From Sinomicrobium oceani (GTDB lineage: Bacteria > Bacteroidota > Bacteroidia > Flavobacteriales > Flavobacteriaceae), in assembly GCF_900119185.1 (NCBI RefSeq), contig NZ_FPJE01000016.1, positions 1 to 64,000 of the forward strand: a stretch of 64,000 bases of DNA, given 5' to 3'. This document shows, one piece after another, positions 1 to 7,450 of this stretch. Below the pieces are notes generated by a model. It was not told the DNA's origin. It saw only the letters and a list, made by a program, of their open reading frames with translations, and ran no database searches. Every line of letters begins with the position of its first letter. Position 1 is the stretch's first letter. The position numbers and the translations under genes are program-made.

Positions 1-47
1 TGCATATTCCGCTGAAAACGGACAGGTGTTCCGTTTCAAAACGGACA
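1..47. repeat. IS21 end downstream of istB, two transposase-site repeats
   Basis: Two copies of the 23-bp unit, at about 1-24 and 25-47, read TTCCGnTnnAAAACGGACA. They mirror the units at the other end of the element. IS21 transposases are known to bind multiple repeated sites at each end; that these are binding sites is inferred from position and repetition. Confidence 0.85.
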
Positions 48-87
48 CTTTTCTCAAAAACTTTCGGTTAAATTAATTAAATTTTTT

Positions 88-822
88 TTACTGTTCTTTT
101 CTAAATTTTCTCATGGATTCCCCTTGCAATTCTATTCTGTAAGAACCATTAGTTAATCTATCTAATATTGCATCGGCAATAGTGGGTTCCTTAAAGCAGT
201 CAAACCAAGCCTTTACAGGTAGTTGTGAGGTGATTATTGTGGATGAACTTCCATGGCGCTCATCCACCAGGTCCAAAAGCATATTACATTGTTTATGATC
301 AATTTGTTTGAGCCCAAAGTCATCGATAATTAAGAGTTTTGTCTTGGCTAATTTGTCCATAAACTCAAAATAGCTGCCATCAGCCTTGGCCAGTGTCATA
401 CGATCCAGTAGCTTATTAGCGGTATAATAGATGGTTTTGAGTTCCTGGCTACAAGCTTGGAAGCCTAAAGCACAAGCAATAAACGATTTGCCGACTCCGG
501 TGGGTCCTGTAATGATCAGGTCTTTTGATTTTTTGATCCAGTCCCCCTGCTGCAAACGCAAAAGCATGTTTTTATCCATTCCTCTGGGTTGATGAAAATT
601 GATTTGTTCAAAAGATGCTTGTTGTTTAAATCGGGCCTGAGTGATCAGGCGTTTTAGTTTTTTATTGTACCGATTCTCGTACTCTGCTTCGATAAGATGA
701 GCGATAAGCTCATCTAAGGAGAAGTTCTTCTCCAAGGCATTTTCGGTAAGTTCCCGGTAGGCTTGTGCAAACCCGTTTAAGCGCATGGTATGCAGCTTTT
801 CAAAAGTGGCATTAATATTCAT
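88..822 (-). CDS. istB: IS21 helper ATPase IstB
   Basis: This is a 244-residue AAA+ ATPase that assists IstA in target selection and strand transfer, acting on DNA in the cytoplasm. The Walker A motif GPTGVGKS lies near residue 105 and the Walker B motif LLIIDDFG near residue 162, followed by sensor residues in TSQLP. An N-terminal helical part (residues 1-95) precedes the ATPase core, as is usual for the family, and the length is normal. The gene starts 11 bp after the istA stop codon, consistent with co-transcription from the istA side. There is no sign of decay. Confidence 0.95.
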   Translation of the reverse strand: MNINATFEKLHTMRLNGFAQAYRELTENALEKNFSLDELIAHLIEAEYENRYNKKLKRLITQARFKQQASFEQINFHQPRGMDKNMLLRLQQGDWIKKSKDLIITGPTGVGKSFIACALGFQACSQELKTIYYTANKLLDRMTLAKADGSYFEFMDKLAKTKLLIIDDFGLKQIDHKQCNMLLDLVDERHGSSSTIITSQLPVKAWFDCFKEPTIADAILDRLTNGSYRIELQGESMRKFRKEQ

Positions 823-833
823 ATCTATTGGTT

Positions 834-2381
834 TTAATTAAAATGTTCTTTTCCTCTGATGTTGGTGTGTACTGGTAACTGGAATAAGTCTAAAGGTTCT
901 TCTTCCAGATCAAAGGTTTTGTTGTTCAGGGTGTTTTTGATAAACTTATACTGCAAGCAGTTCAGTTCAAGTGCCTTTTTGCAGGTTTTTATATAGTTGG
1001 ACTTGGGGTGTTTTTTGGCCAGATTCAACAGTCCCATACAGCTTCGGTAAGCCTGTTCGGGATGATCGCGACTGTCCAGGACCTTAGTGATGAGTTGTTC
1101 TACTTCAGGGCCAATGGATCGGCCCCAGCGGATAAAACGATCCGGGGTCCATGCGGCCTGGAAGTGATGATGGGCCGGGCGATGTTTACTCTTTGTGGTA
1201 TATTTATAGGGGGTGTGGTCGCGCCGGTGCAGCGCAATCCTTTGGTGATCAAAATAAGCCTCCAGGTAACGGTCGGTATAGATGACCCTGAGCTGTTTTC
1301 CCGTATACTGAAAAGGGACACTATAATAATGTTTGTCTTCTTTTAAATAAATATGATGATTGTATTGCACCTTGAGTTTGCAAAAGTGTTTTAATTCATA
1401 CCATGTAGTGGGCAGCGGCTTTAACTCTTTTTTCTCCACCTGGTCAAAGAGCATTTGCCGGCTAAAGGGTTTGTTTTGAAAAGACTTTTGATTGTGTTTA
1501 TCCAACTGATCCCAAAGGGCTTCATTGAGTTCTTCTATAGAATAAAAGACCTGATTGCGCAAAGGGGCATAGATACGCTGATAGGCAATGCGCACAAAGT
1601 TCTCCGCTAAGGCCTTGTCTTTTGGGTGTAAAGCTCTGGCCGGTAAAATAACGGTTCCGTAATGCGCGGCAAAATCCTGATAGGTCTGATTGATTTCAGG
1701 TTCGTATTTATGGGATTTACTCACCGCAGCACGTAAACAATCCGGGACAATGGCTGCCGGAGCACCTTTATAAAAACGAAGGGCATTTTGATTTACGGCC
1801 ACCCAATCGGCTTTCTTTTGCGAGGGGACTGCTTCAATATAACACAACTGGCTACAGCCAAGAACACTGACAAAAATTTCACAAGCTTTTCGTTTACCAG
1901 TGGTCCGATCCGTGATATAAAGTTTCTGTCCTGCAAAATCCACAAAGAGCTTATCGCCAGCCTTATGCTCCATATGCATACTGACTTTGCTCTCTTTACG
2001 CCAATGATAATAATGATGGCAAAATTGGCTGTATTCATAGCCTTCTTTATGGATCTGCCGGTATTCTTCCCAAAGCAGTTGCAGGGTTACCCCTACCTTT
2101 TTAAGCTCCTTTTCAAAATAAGGGAAAAGCTTTTCTAAAACAATGTATCGGGGATTTTGGGTTTGCTTCCTGATATTGAGTAAGTGGATGAGCTCACTGT
2201 CACTCATCCCGGAGATTCCCCTAATGGGAAGACCACTGCTTTTAAAACCCGCAATATACTGGCTGGCTGCGGTTTTACCGATGCCTACAATTTTAGCCGC
2301 CTTTCGGCCACTAAGCCCTTGCTCAAAATATAAACGTAATAGTTCGCGTACTTCTCTCATACCTATCGGAATGTTGGCCAT
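834..2381 (-). CDS. istA: IS21 transposase IstA
   Basis: This 515-residue DDE transposase cuts and joins the ends of the element. An N-terminal helix-turn-helix is visible (about residues 18-50, GLSGRKAAKIVGIGKTAASQ). The integrase core follows, with catalytic candidates Asp in LFVDFAG, Asp in AIVPDCLRA, and Glu in KDKALAENFVR. The C-terminal part has the usual basic beta-barrel region. Length and order with istB are typical of IS21. The start is placed at the ATG at 2381, after which the six-repeat end lies upstream and probably overlaps the promoter. Confidence 0.95.
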   Translation of the reverse strand: MANIPIGMREVRELLRLYFEQGLSGRKAAKIVGIGKTAASQYIAGFKSSGLPIRGISGMSDSELIHLLNIRKQTQNPRYIVLEKLFPYFEKELKKVGVTLQLLWEEYRQIHKEGYEYSQFCHHYYHWRKESKVSMHMEHKAGDKLFVDFAGQKLYITDRTTGKRKACEIFVSVLGCSQLCYIEAVPSQKKADWVAVNQNALRFYKGAPAAIVPDCLRAAVSKSHKYEPEINQTYQDFAAHYGTVILPARALHPKDKALAENFVRIAYQRIYAPLRNQVFYSIEELNEALWDQLDKHNQKSFQNKPFSRQMLFDQVEKKELKPLPTTWYELKHFCKLKVQYNHHIYLKEDKHYYSVPFQYTGKQLRVIYTDRYLEAYFDHQRIALHRRDHTPYKYTTKSKHRPAHHHFQAAWTPDRFIRWGRSIGPEVEQLITKVLDSRDHPEQAYRSCMGLLNLAKKHPKSNYIKTCKKALELNCLQYKFIKNTLNNKTFDLEEEPLDLFQLPVHTNIRGKEHFN

Positions 2382-2423
2382 TATCCTTCGTTTTATAAGT
2401 TAATGGCTCCAAGATGAGAAAAG

Positions 2424-2562
2424 TGTCCGTTTTGCTCCGGAATGGCTGTCCGCTTTAAAACGGAATCACTGTCCGTTTTGAAACGGAACGGGTGTCCGTA
2501 TTAATCCGGAATGACTGTCCGCTTTCCAGCGGAATGGGTGTCCGTTTTAAGCGGAATATGCA
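2424..2562. repeat. IS21 end upstream of istA, six 23-bp transposase-site repeats
   Basis: Six consecutive units begin at 2424, 2447, 2470, 2493, 2516 and 2539. Each starts TGTCCG and contains CGGA 8-10 bases later, so every unit is itself an imperfect palindrome. The spacing is exactly 23 bp. The last unit ends in ATATGCA, the tip of the element. Six sites is a long array compared with the two at the other end. Confidence 0.85.
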
Positions 2563-3069
2563 GATATAATTACCAGCACTGGAATACAAATAGTCCCCCG
2601 CACGCTCCACAATACCTGTTCTTACAGGATTTAAATGGAGATAGTCTAACTTAGACCACAGAAATTTTTCGCTATAAACCTCTTCGGAATGGTTACCGTA
2701 TTGCCAGAATTGGTATGTTTTATTCCTGGAATGCGTACTGGCTGCCCTGGCAAATCGTTCCAGCATCCATTCCCTCCTGCTTTCCGGTACGGTTTGTATT
2801 TTTTCCAGAATGGTCTTGGCAGTAAACTTCTTAAAATCTCGTAACAAACCCGATAAGTCCCCGGCTTCCGACTGTACCACCATATGCAGGTGGTTGCTCA
2901 TAAGCACATACCCATATAGTAGCATCCCTTTATTAACCATACAAAACCGTAAGCTGTCCAATATACAGTCTTTATAAACTTTCCTTGTAAATACATCTAT
3001 CCAATCCACCACGGTCAGGGTAATAAAGTGTGGTTTGGAAGCGTCACGTATGCTATATCCTTCTGGCAT
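2563..3069 (-). pseudogene. REP-associated (RAYT-type) Y1 transposase, interrupted by the IS21 element
   Basis: The first 169 codons encode a small HUH-type transposase of the TnpA_REP/IS200-like family. The metal-binding HUH motif is seen in SNHLHMVV near residue 60, and the family-typical HLNPVR...Y.YSSAGNY segment lies near the end. After SSAGNYI the IS21 tip begins, and the frame then runs through the IS repeats to a chance stop at 2455, giving a chimeric C-terminus. The missing tail should lie beyond base 1. RAYTs are known to be single-copy domesticated transposases linked to palindromic REP sequences, and two REP-like hairpins occur upstream. The region around DFKKFTAK, where many relatives carry the catalytic Tyr, reads Phe. 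Confidence 0.85.
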
Positions 3070-3186
3070 GGCTTTGTTCCTTTTAGAAGCAAGTTACAAA
3101 AAACGTGATTTAAGCCTGTAAATATCGTTTTTGGAAGCCCCTCAGAGAGGAGCACGACGTATTGGCCGTCATCGATGTGCAGTGAA

Positions 3187-3210
3187 CTGCGAAGTCGAAG
3201 ACATTCGCAG
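3187..3210. repeat. REP-like hairpin near the RAYT gene
   Basis: A 7-bp stem CTGCGAA/TTCGCAG encloses a 10-base loop. It shares its stem sequence with the hairpin at 3911-3933. It lies about 120 bp upstream of the RAYT start codon, where REP elements tied to such genes are often found. Confidence 0.5.
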
Positions 3211-3236
3211 AGCCTACAACACTTCGTTGAGCGGGA

Positions 3237-3443
3237 GTAATATACCGACTGCCAACTGAGTACTTTACTGTCAAAAAGGGCTTTTACAGGCAATTGATAC
3301 CACTGAACACCCGTTTTGAGTTTGTAAAGGATGGCATTAACGATCTCAACCAATGGAACCGTCGGAGCAAATCCTCGATTCGTCTTTGGTATGTAAGGGA
3401 CTATTTCCAATGCTATTGTATCTTTGTCAAGTACAGAGTACAT
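3237..3443 (-). pseudogene. N-terminal fragment of an IS5-like transposase
   Basis: The first 69 or so codons from the ATG at 3443 match the N-terminal domain seen in IS5/DUF4096-type transposases: the pattern VNAILYKLKTGVQW.QLPVKALF....LSWQSVYY is characteristic. After that motif the reading frame continues into unrelated sequence and no catalytic DDE domain is present. It is therefore a truncated relic. The breakpoint near 3237 adjoins the REP-like sequence that precedes the RAYT gene. Confidence 0.75.
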
Positions 3444-3505
3444 AAAGGGTTGGTTTTGATAATTGTATGTTTCGCAACACAAATATCTGCAACCCTTTTT
3501 TATTT

Positions 3506-3838
3506 TTAAAAAAAGTTTAAATCACTTCTATATCTAAAGTTATCATAAAATCTCAAAATAGGAATAGGTCTATTTTTATAATATTCATCATCTGATACTA
3601 ATTTATCATACATCCTTTCATTGGATGAGAAATTATCTTCTCCCATATAGGTTCTATAAAGCCTATAAATTCCCACTGTATTAATTCTACTATTTTCATT
3701 ATTATTTCCAGAAGAGATTAAACTAAATTTAGGTTTTTTAGGCCAAAACCCTCCTTCGCTTGTGTGAATCCAAGTTTTACATGAAAAAATAGAACCCAAA
3801 ATAAACATTAATACTAATAATACTCTATTTTTTACCAT
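3506..3838 (-). CDS. Small putative lipoprotein, unknown function
   Basis: The 110-residue product starts with a basic n-region and a hydrophobic stretch ending in a lipobox (GSIFSC, Cys20), so it is probably a lipid-anchored exported protein. The rest is polar, rich in Asn, Tyr and Arg, with no recognised domain. The gene is AT-rich and isolated between transposon relics. The C-terminus ends abruptly 62 bp from the IS5-like fragment, so it may be a shortened version of a longer protein. The function is unknown. Confidence 0.5.
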   Translation of the reverse strand: MVKNRVLLVLMFILGSIFSCKTWIHTSEGGFWPKKPKFSLISSGNNNENSRINTVGIYRLYRTYMGEDNFSSNERMYDKLVSDDEYYKNRPIPILRFYDNFRYRSDLNFF

Positions 3839-3910
3839 AGCGAATAAGAGTTAGGTGATTGATATTGAAAATATGGCTTCCAATTCCAGGATTGATTTCT
3901 GAACCCCGCT

Positions 3911-3933
3911 CTGCGAAGTTTACAACTTCGCAG
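3911..3933. repeat. Perfect REP-like hairpin
   Basis: Perfect inverted repeat CTGCGAAGTT-TAC-AACTTCGCAG (10-bp arms, 3-base loop). It shares the CTGCGAA stem with the hairpin at 3187-3210. It is not followed by a T-run on either strand, so it is less likely to be a simple terminator than a REP-type element. Confidence 0.55.
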
Positions 3934-4040
3934 CCCAAACCTTCAATAAAAAGAAAAAAACGAAAAACGCCTCTCTGTGGCGTATCCCTGTTTCTCACAA
4001 GTCTTACTTCATTTATTGCTGCAAAGACGTGGTCAATGAA

Positions 4041-4357
4041 GAATACTCCCTGTAATGGTGCAAAAAGGTAAAACCGGGATGATTCCGGGCCTTGTTGACC
4101 CCTTCAAAATAAAGCATTAACGCATTATAGCGATCGTTCTCTATGGTCGTATAGGCTGGAAACTGGGCTCGTAAAGCACCCTGGTCAAAAGACAATAATG
4201 CTTCCAGGGTATATTTACTGGCCTTGAAGAGTTTTATATAATGATTGACTGTATTGCGGGAGAGCCCTAAAGTGGTTCCTATGTTGCGATTGCTAAAACC
4301 GTCTAAGTGTAATCGGATGATTTGCTTTAAGTCCATTGGATCAAGTGTGTCGGCCAT
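4041..4357 (-). pseudogene. Truncated IstA of a second IS21-family element
   Basis: From the ATG at 4357 about 105 codons encode the N-terminal helix-turn-helix region of an IstA protein (LKQIIRLHLDGFSNRNIGTT, then LSRNTVNHYIKLF) and the start of the linker ending in HPGFTFLHHYREY. The integrase core and istB are missing. The protein is of a different IstA subgroup from the intact copy at 834-2381. Its own end repeats lie directly upstream at about 4390-4590. Confidence 0.8.
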
Positions 4358-4394
4358 GCTGCTTTTTAACAGCAAGGTATTTATACTTGATCTT

Positions 4395-4590
4395 TCCCAG
4401 TGGCACCATTCAAACCGAAAGAAATGGCACAAATCAAAACGTTAATCCCTAACACCGGTATAAAGTGGCATCATTTGAACCGTTACACTGGCACAAAACG
4501 AACCGTTACCGCCATTACGTAGTGGCACAATTTAAACCGAAACCCCTGGCATTAACCAGCCATTTTTACTGGCACAAATTGTTCCGAGAT
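4395..4590. repeat. End repeats of the second IS21-family element
   Basis: At least six degenerate copies of a motif close to tGGCACnAttnAAACCG occur here, for example TGGCACCATTCAAACCG, TGGCATCATTTGAACCG and TGGCACAATTTAAACCG. They sit upstream of the truncated istA, where the transposase-site array of an IS21 element is expected. The last unit, near 4570-4590, probably marks the tip. Its sequence is unrelated to the repeats of the intact element. Confidence 0.7.
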
Positions 4591-4596
4591 ATCCAG

Positions 4597-5352
4597 TCAT
4601 GAAGAGAATTGTGAAGAAGAGAACTTTTCCTTCAATACCAAAAGAATAAATTTCGTATTACCAATCAAATATCTTTTCCACATCCTTCCGGGTTCCTGGA
4701 GAAAACGATAAAACCATTCCAGGCCGGCTTTTTGCATCCATATAGGGGCACGTTTTACTTTTCCGGCCACTACATCAAAGCTACCGCCAACTCCCATAAT
4801 AAAGTTTACACCGGATAGTAGCTTCCTGTTTTGATATAAAAAATTTTCCTTAGTAGGCGAACTAATGGCCACAAACAGCATGTGAGCACCACTATCCGAA
4901 ATCTGCCGGGCTATATCCTTCTCTTCTTCTTTTTTGAAATATCCGTTGCGATAACCTGCAATAATATCAGGAGAGTATTGCTCCTTGTACTTTTCAACAA
5001 CTTTCATGACCACTTCTTCTTTTGCCCCGAAAAAGAATATTTTATATCCTTTTTCATATGCCATCCCCACCAAATTAGTCATGAGGTCGATTCCCGCCAC
5101 CCGTTCTTTCAGGGGCTTTCTCAAAAACTTAGAGGCCCATACTACAGCCTGGCCGTCTGCATTGATCAGGTCACTTTCATTGACACTTTTGCGTAGTTCC
5201 AGGTCTTTTTGCATGGCAACGATTTTCCCTGCGTTGACTACAACGTGGTGGAGTTGTTGTTGCTTTGTAATGGTGTTTTCTATCTCTCGCAGGGTTTCCT
5301 GCATGGAAAGATTATCTATTAAAACATTCAAAAGTTTAATTTTATGACTCAT
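4597..5352 (-). CDS. WecG/TagA/CpsF-family glycosyltransferase (GT26)
   Basis: The 251-residue protein belongs to the family that adds ManNAc or ManNAcA to a lipid-linked acceptor at the cytoplasmic face of the membrane. Family motifs are visible: NADGQAVVWA near residue 65, RVAGIDLM, a GVGGSFDVVAGK block near residue 190, and the terminal region PIWMQKAGLEWFYRFLQEP with RMWKRYL. It is the last gene of the polysaccharide operon and abuts the preceding stop codon. With wecB and wecC upstream, the likely donor is UDP-ManNAcA; this is an inference. Confidence 0.85.
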   Translation of the reverse strand: MSHKIKLLNVLIDNLSMQETLREIENTITKQQQLHHVVVNAGKIVAMQKDLELRKSVNESDLINADGQAVVWASKFLRKPLKERVAGIDLMTNLVGMAYEKGYKIFFFGAKEEVVMKVVEKYKEQYSPDIIAGYRNGYFKKEEEKDIARQISDSGAHMLFVAISSPTKENFLYQNRKLLSGVNFIMGVGGSFDVVAGKVKRAPIWMQKAGLEWFYRFLQEPGRMWKRYLIGNTKFILLVLKEKFSSSQFSS

Positions 5353-6540
5353 TTATTTAATCTCATCTTTTGAAGTAGACAGAAAAATTGTGACTAAAAG
5401 CGGGAACAAAACCTCCCCACTATGGCGTTTCAGGAGTGATTCGGACATCATGAATAATAAAAATACAACTAAAATCAACATGTAAGTCAGCTCTCTGCCT
5501 AATAGCATTGACCTAAAAGAATAAAAAAAGATATACGAAAGTGCAGTTAAGCCGATAAGTCCAAAATACAAAAGCTGTTCTAAAAACTGATTATGAGCAT
5601 TATACTCATTTTTAGCAGCAATCTCATAACCTGCCTTTTTATATTCCTCCACCAACCCTTTATGCCCATCTCCTGTACCTTTCCCTAAAAAAATATTTCC
5701 CTCTAGATATGACTTTCCAACCGCCTCCCATAAAATTACTCTTTCATTAATATTAGACGCTTTTTCATGACGGATTCTAGTTTGTAAATTGGGGGAAAAA
5801 AAAACTAATGGAAGACAAGAAATGAAAAAAAAGCCAAAAAACACATGCTTTTTCTTCATCGACTTATAAGACCAAACAAATCCGAGGATTAGTACAACCC
5901 ATAAACTAATAAAACTAATTTTTGCACTAATCATGTATAATATGAACAACATATATATAATTGCACATAAATTCAACCAATCTTTTAACTTTAATCGAGA
6001 TGATAATTTTAATTTATTGGTCACATGAATTATGGACACACATGTAAAGAGTGAAAAATACGTCGTATGGATACCTAATACCTTTGCAAAATCCAAGTAA
6101 TAGAAATAATCTCCTAAACCATTATACATCAACCAAAACGCCTTTAACAAACCTATTAAAGATGCTATAATTGTAGCAATGGAAAAATAATCCAATAGAA
6201 AACCAACCTTTTCTTTAGTAATCCCTTTTACTGAAAAAAAAATTAAAGGGAAAATTAAAAAAGGTATAAATAAATCGGAAAGCACTCCATGAAAAGAATC
6301 GGTATAAAATAACCCGAGAAGAGAAATCCAAAAAAGACTTGAAACAATCAAAAAAGATCTCTTATTCTCTTTTAAATATTTTCTCTTACTGGACAAAGAA
6401 TTATAAAATAACCAGTAAATACACAGAACAATTATACTTTGGGTATTTAAACTATATTTAGGAAATGGTATAGTAATAAAAACTATAGACAACAACCCAT
6501 AAAATATCTTTTCTTTTAAAATTGCTCTACTGTTACTCAA
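5353..6540 (-). CDS. O-antigen ligase/polymerase-like membrane protein (first of two)
   Basis: This 395-residue, very hydrophobic protein has about ten predicted membrane helices and a long periplasmic loop (about residues 240-310) containing GKGTGDGHKGLVEEYKKAG and YNAHNQFLEQLLYFGLIGL. The H-N-x-F/Y-L...G..G pattern is typical of the Wzy_C (WaaL/Wzy/RfaL) superfamily, which ligates or polymerises lipid-linked glycans on the periplasmic side. It overlaps the preceding gene by 8 bp. Whether it acts as ligase or polymerase cannot be told from the sequence. It is strongly AT-rich. Confidence 0.8.
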   Translation of the reverse strand: MSNSRAILKEKIFYGLLSIVFITIPFPKYSLNTQSIIVLCIYWLFYNSLSSKRKYLKENKRSFLIVSSLFWISLLGLFYTDSFHGVLSDLFIPFLIFPLIFFSVKGITKEKVGFLLDYFSIATIIASLIGLLKAFWLMYNGLGDYFYYLDFAKVLGIHTTYFSLFTCVSIIHVTNKLKLSSRLKLKDWLNLCAIIYMLFILYMISAKISFISLWVVLILGFVWSYKSMKKKHVFFGFFFISCLPLVFFSPNLQTRIRHEKASNINERVILWEAVGKSYLEGNIFLGKGTGDGHKGLVEEYKKAGYEIAAKNEYNAHNQFLEQLLYFGLIGLTALSYIFFYSFRSMLLGRELTYMLILVVFLLFMMSESLLKRHSGEVLFPLLVTIFLSTSKDEIK

Positions 6541-7441
6541 TGCTTTTTAATATTTCTTTTATGTATACTCTGTACCCCTCCTTAGATAAATCATATGTAT
6601 TATCCTCTCGTATCTCACTTCCTCCGACTAAATTCTCTAAATCAATTAAAATTATTTTTTCATTTTCATTCCATTGCTTCATAAATTGATTTTTCTTTAA
6701 AATCATCGGGTTCAATTTACAATTAATCTGTGGCCATGTATTGATAATTACCTTTCCATTCCTAAGCAATAATTTATTTATCAATTTTTCATATTTATAA
6801 AAATCCTTTTTCTCACTCAACTTTCCTAGAAACACTATATAAAACGAGACATTTGGTGTATGAAAGTAATCTTTTTTATAATCAACCGGATCATAAAAAT
6901 ATCCATAAATATCTTGTTTAGACCCAATGAAGTTTACTTCCCTATTTTTCATTTTAATGCTACGTCTAAGAGATCTATACCTACCCCATTTATTATCCGT
7001 ATTACCTATAAAACAAACATTTATTCCTTCATTATTTCGCTTGTAATTTAGTTTTATCTCATTAACTTCTGCTTTCTTTATATTCTTATTTTCAGGTATT
7101 TTAGTAAGCCATATCCCTCCTTTTAAAAATAATACTGAATCCCTTACTATTTTATATTCATGTCTAAAATAATACTTCTTACCTTCAGAGGTTATCAATT
7201 CTATGGTATTGCTATTCTCTACATGACTTAAATCATCTTTATCATATTCGATTCCTACTGAATTATGCGTAACAAAATATATTCGTTTGACTCCATAACG
7301 ATTAATCAACTCTTTTTTTTCCCAATCAAAATCCATTTGGGGAAACTCTCTATATCCCTTTACTTTAAAATCTATAAGTATATATATAGCTATTAAGCTA
7401 AAAATAAATACATAAAACCTAATGGAGGGAAAACACTTCAC
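6533..7441 (-). CDS. Degenerate SGNH/GDSL-hydrolase-like protein with membrane anchor
   Basis: The 302-residue protein has an N-terminal membrane helix (about residues 8-25), a beta-rich middle, and a C-terminal part (about 140-302) with the layout of SGNH hydrolases of polysaccharide loci: a VCFIGNT block, then FIGSKQDIYGYFYD, then a central block, then IILIDLENL and a YDLSKEGY end. In active relatives the first block is GDS, the third contains GxND and the last DxxH. Here they read GNT, GKLS and DLSK, so the catalytic Ser, Asn and His appear absent. A non-enzymatic or altered role is inferred; the fold assignment itself is tentative. Confidence 0.5.
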   Translation of the reverse strand: MKCFPSIRFYVFIFSLIAIYILIDFKVKGYREFPQMDFDWEKKELINRYGVKRIYFVTHNSVGIEYDKDDLSHVENSNTIELITSEGKKYYFRHEYKIVRDSVLFLKGGIWLTKIPENKNIKKAEVNEIKLNYKRNNEGINVCFIGNTDNKWGRYRSLRRSIKMKNREVNFIGSKQDIYGYFYDPVDYKKDYFHTPNVSFYIVFLGKLSEKKDFYKYEKLINKLLLRNGKVIINTWPQINCKLNPMILKKNQFMKQWNENEKIILIDLENLVGGSEIREDNTYDLSKEGYRVYIKEILKSIE

Positions 7442-7450
7442 TGCCAGTCC

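Larger units (their letters stand above)
1..2562 (-). mobile_element. Complete IS21-family insertion sequence
   Basis: The element starts with TGCATATTCCGCT at base 1 and ends with the matching inverted GCGGAATATGCA at 2562, with the TG...CA ends usual for IS21. It carries istA and istB in that order on the minus strand, both open. Inside the ends are 23-bp tandem transposase-site repeats (two on the left, six on the right), each holding a TCCG...CGGA imperfect palindrome. The right junction falls inside a RAYT-type transposase gene, which it interrupts. The left junction coincides with the window start, so the target duplication cannot be seen. Intact ORFs and well-matched ends suggest a recent, possibly active copy. 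Confidence 0.93.

Noticed and set aside
1008-2403. Several plus-strand frames across istA
   Set aside because: They are antisense to an intact IstA with catalytic residues.
2424-2562. Short regular repeats as a CRISPR array
   Set aside because: The units are 23 bp head to tail without spacers and lie at the tip of an IS21 element.
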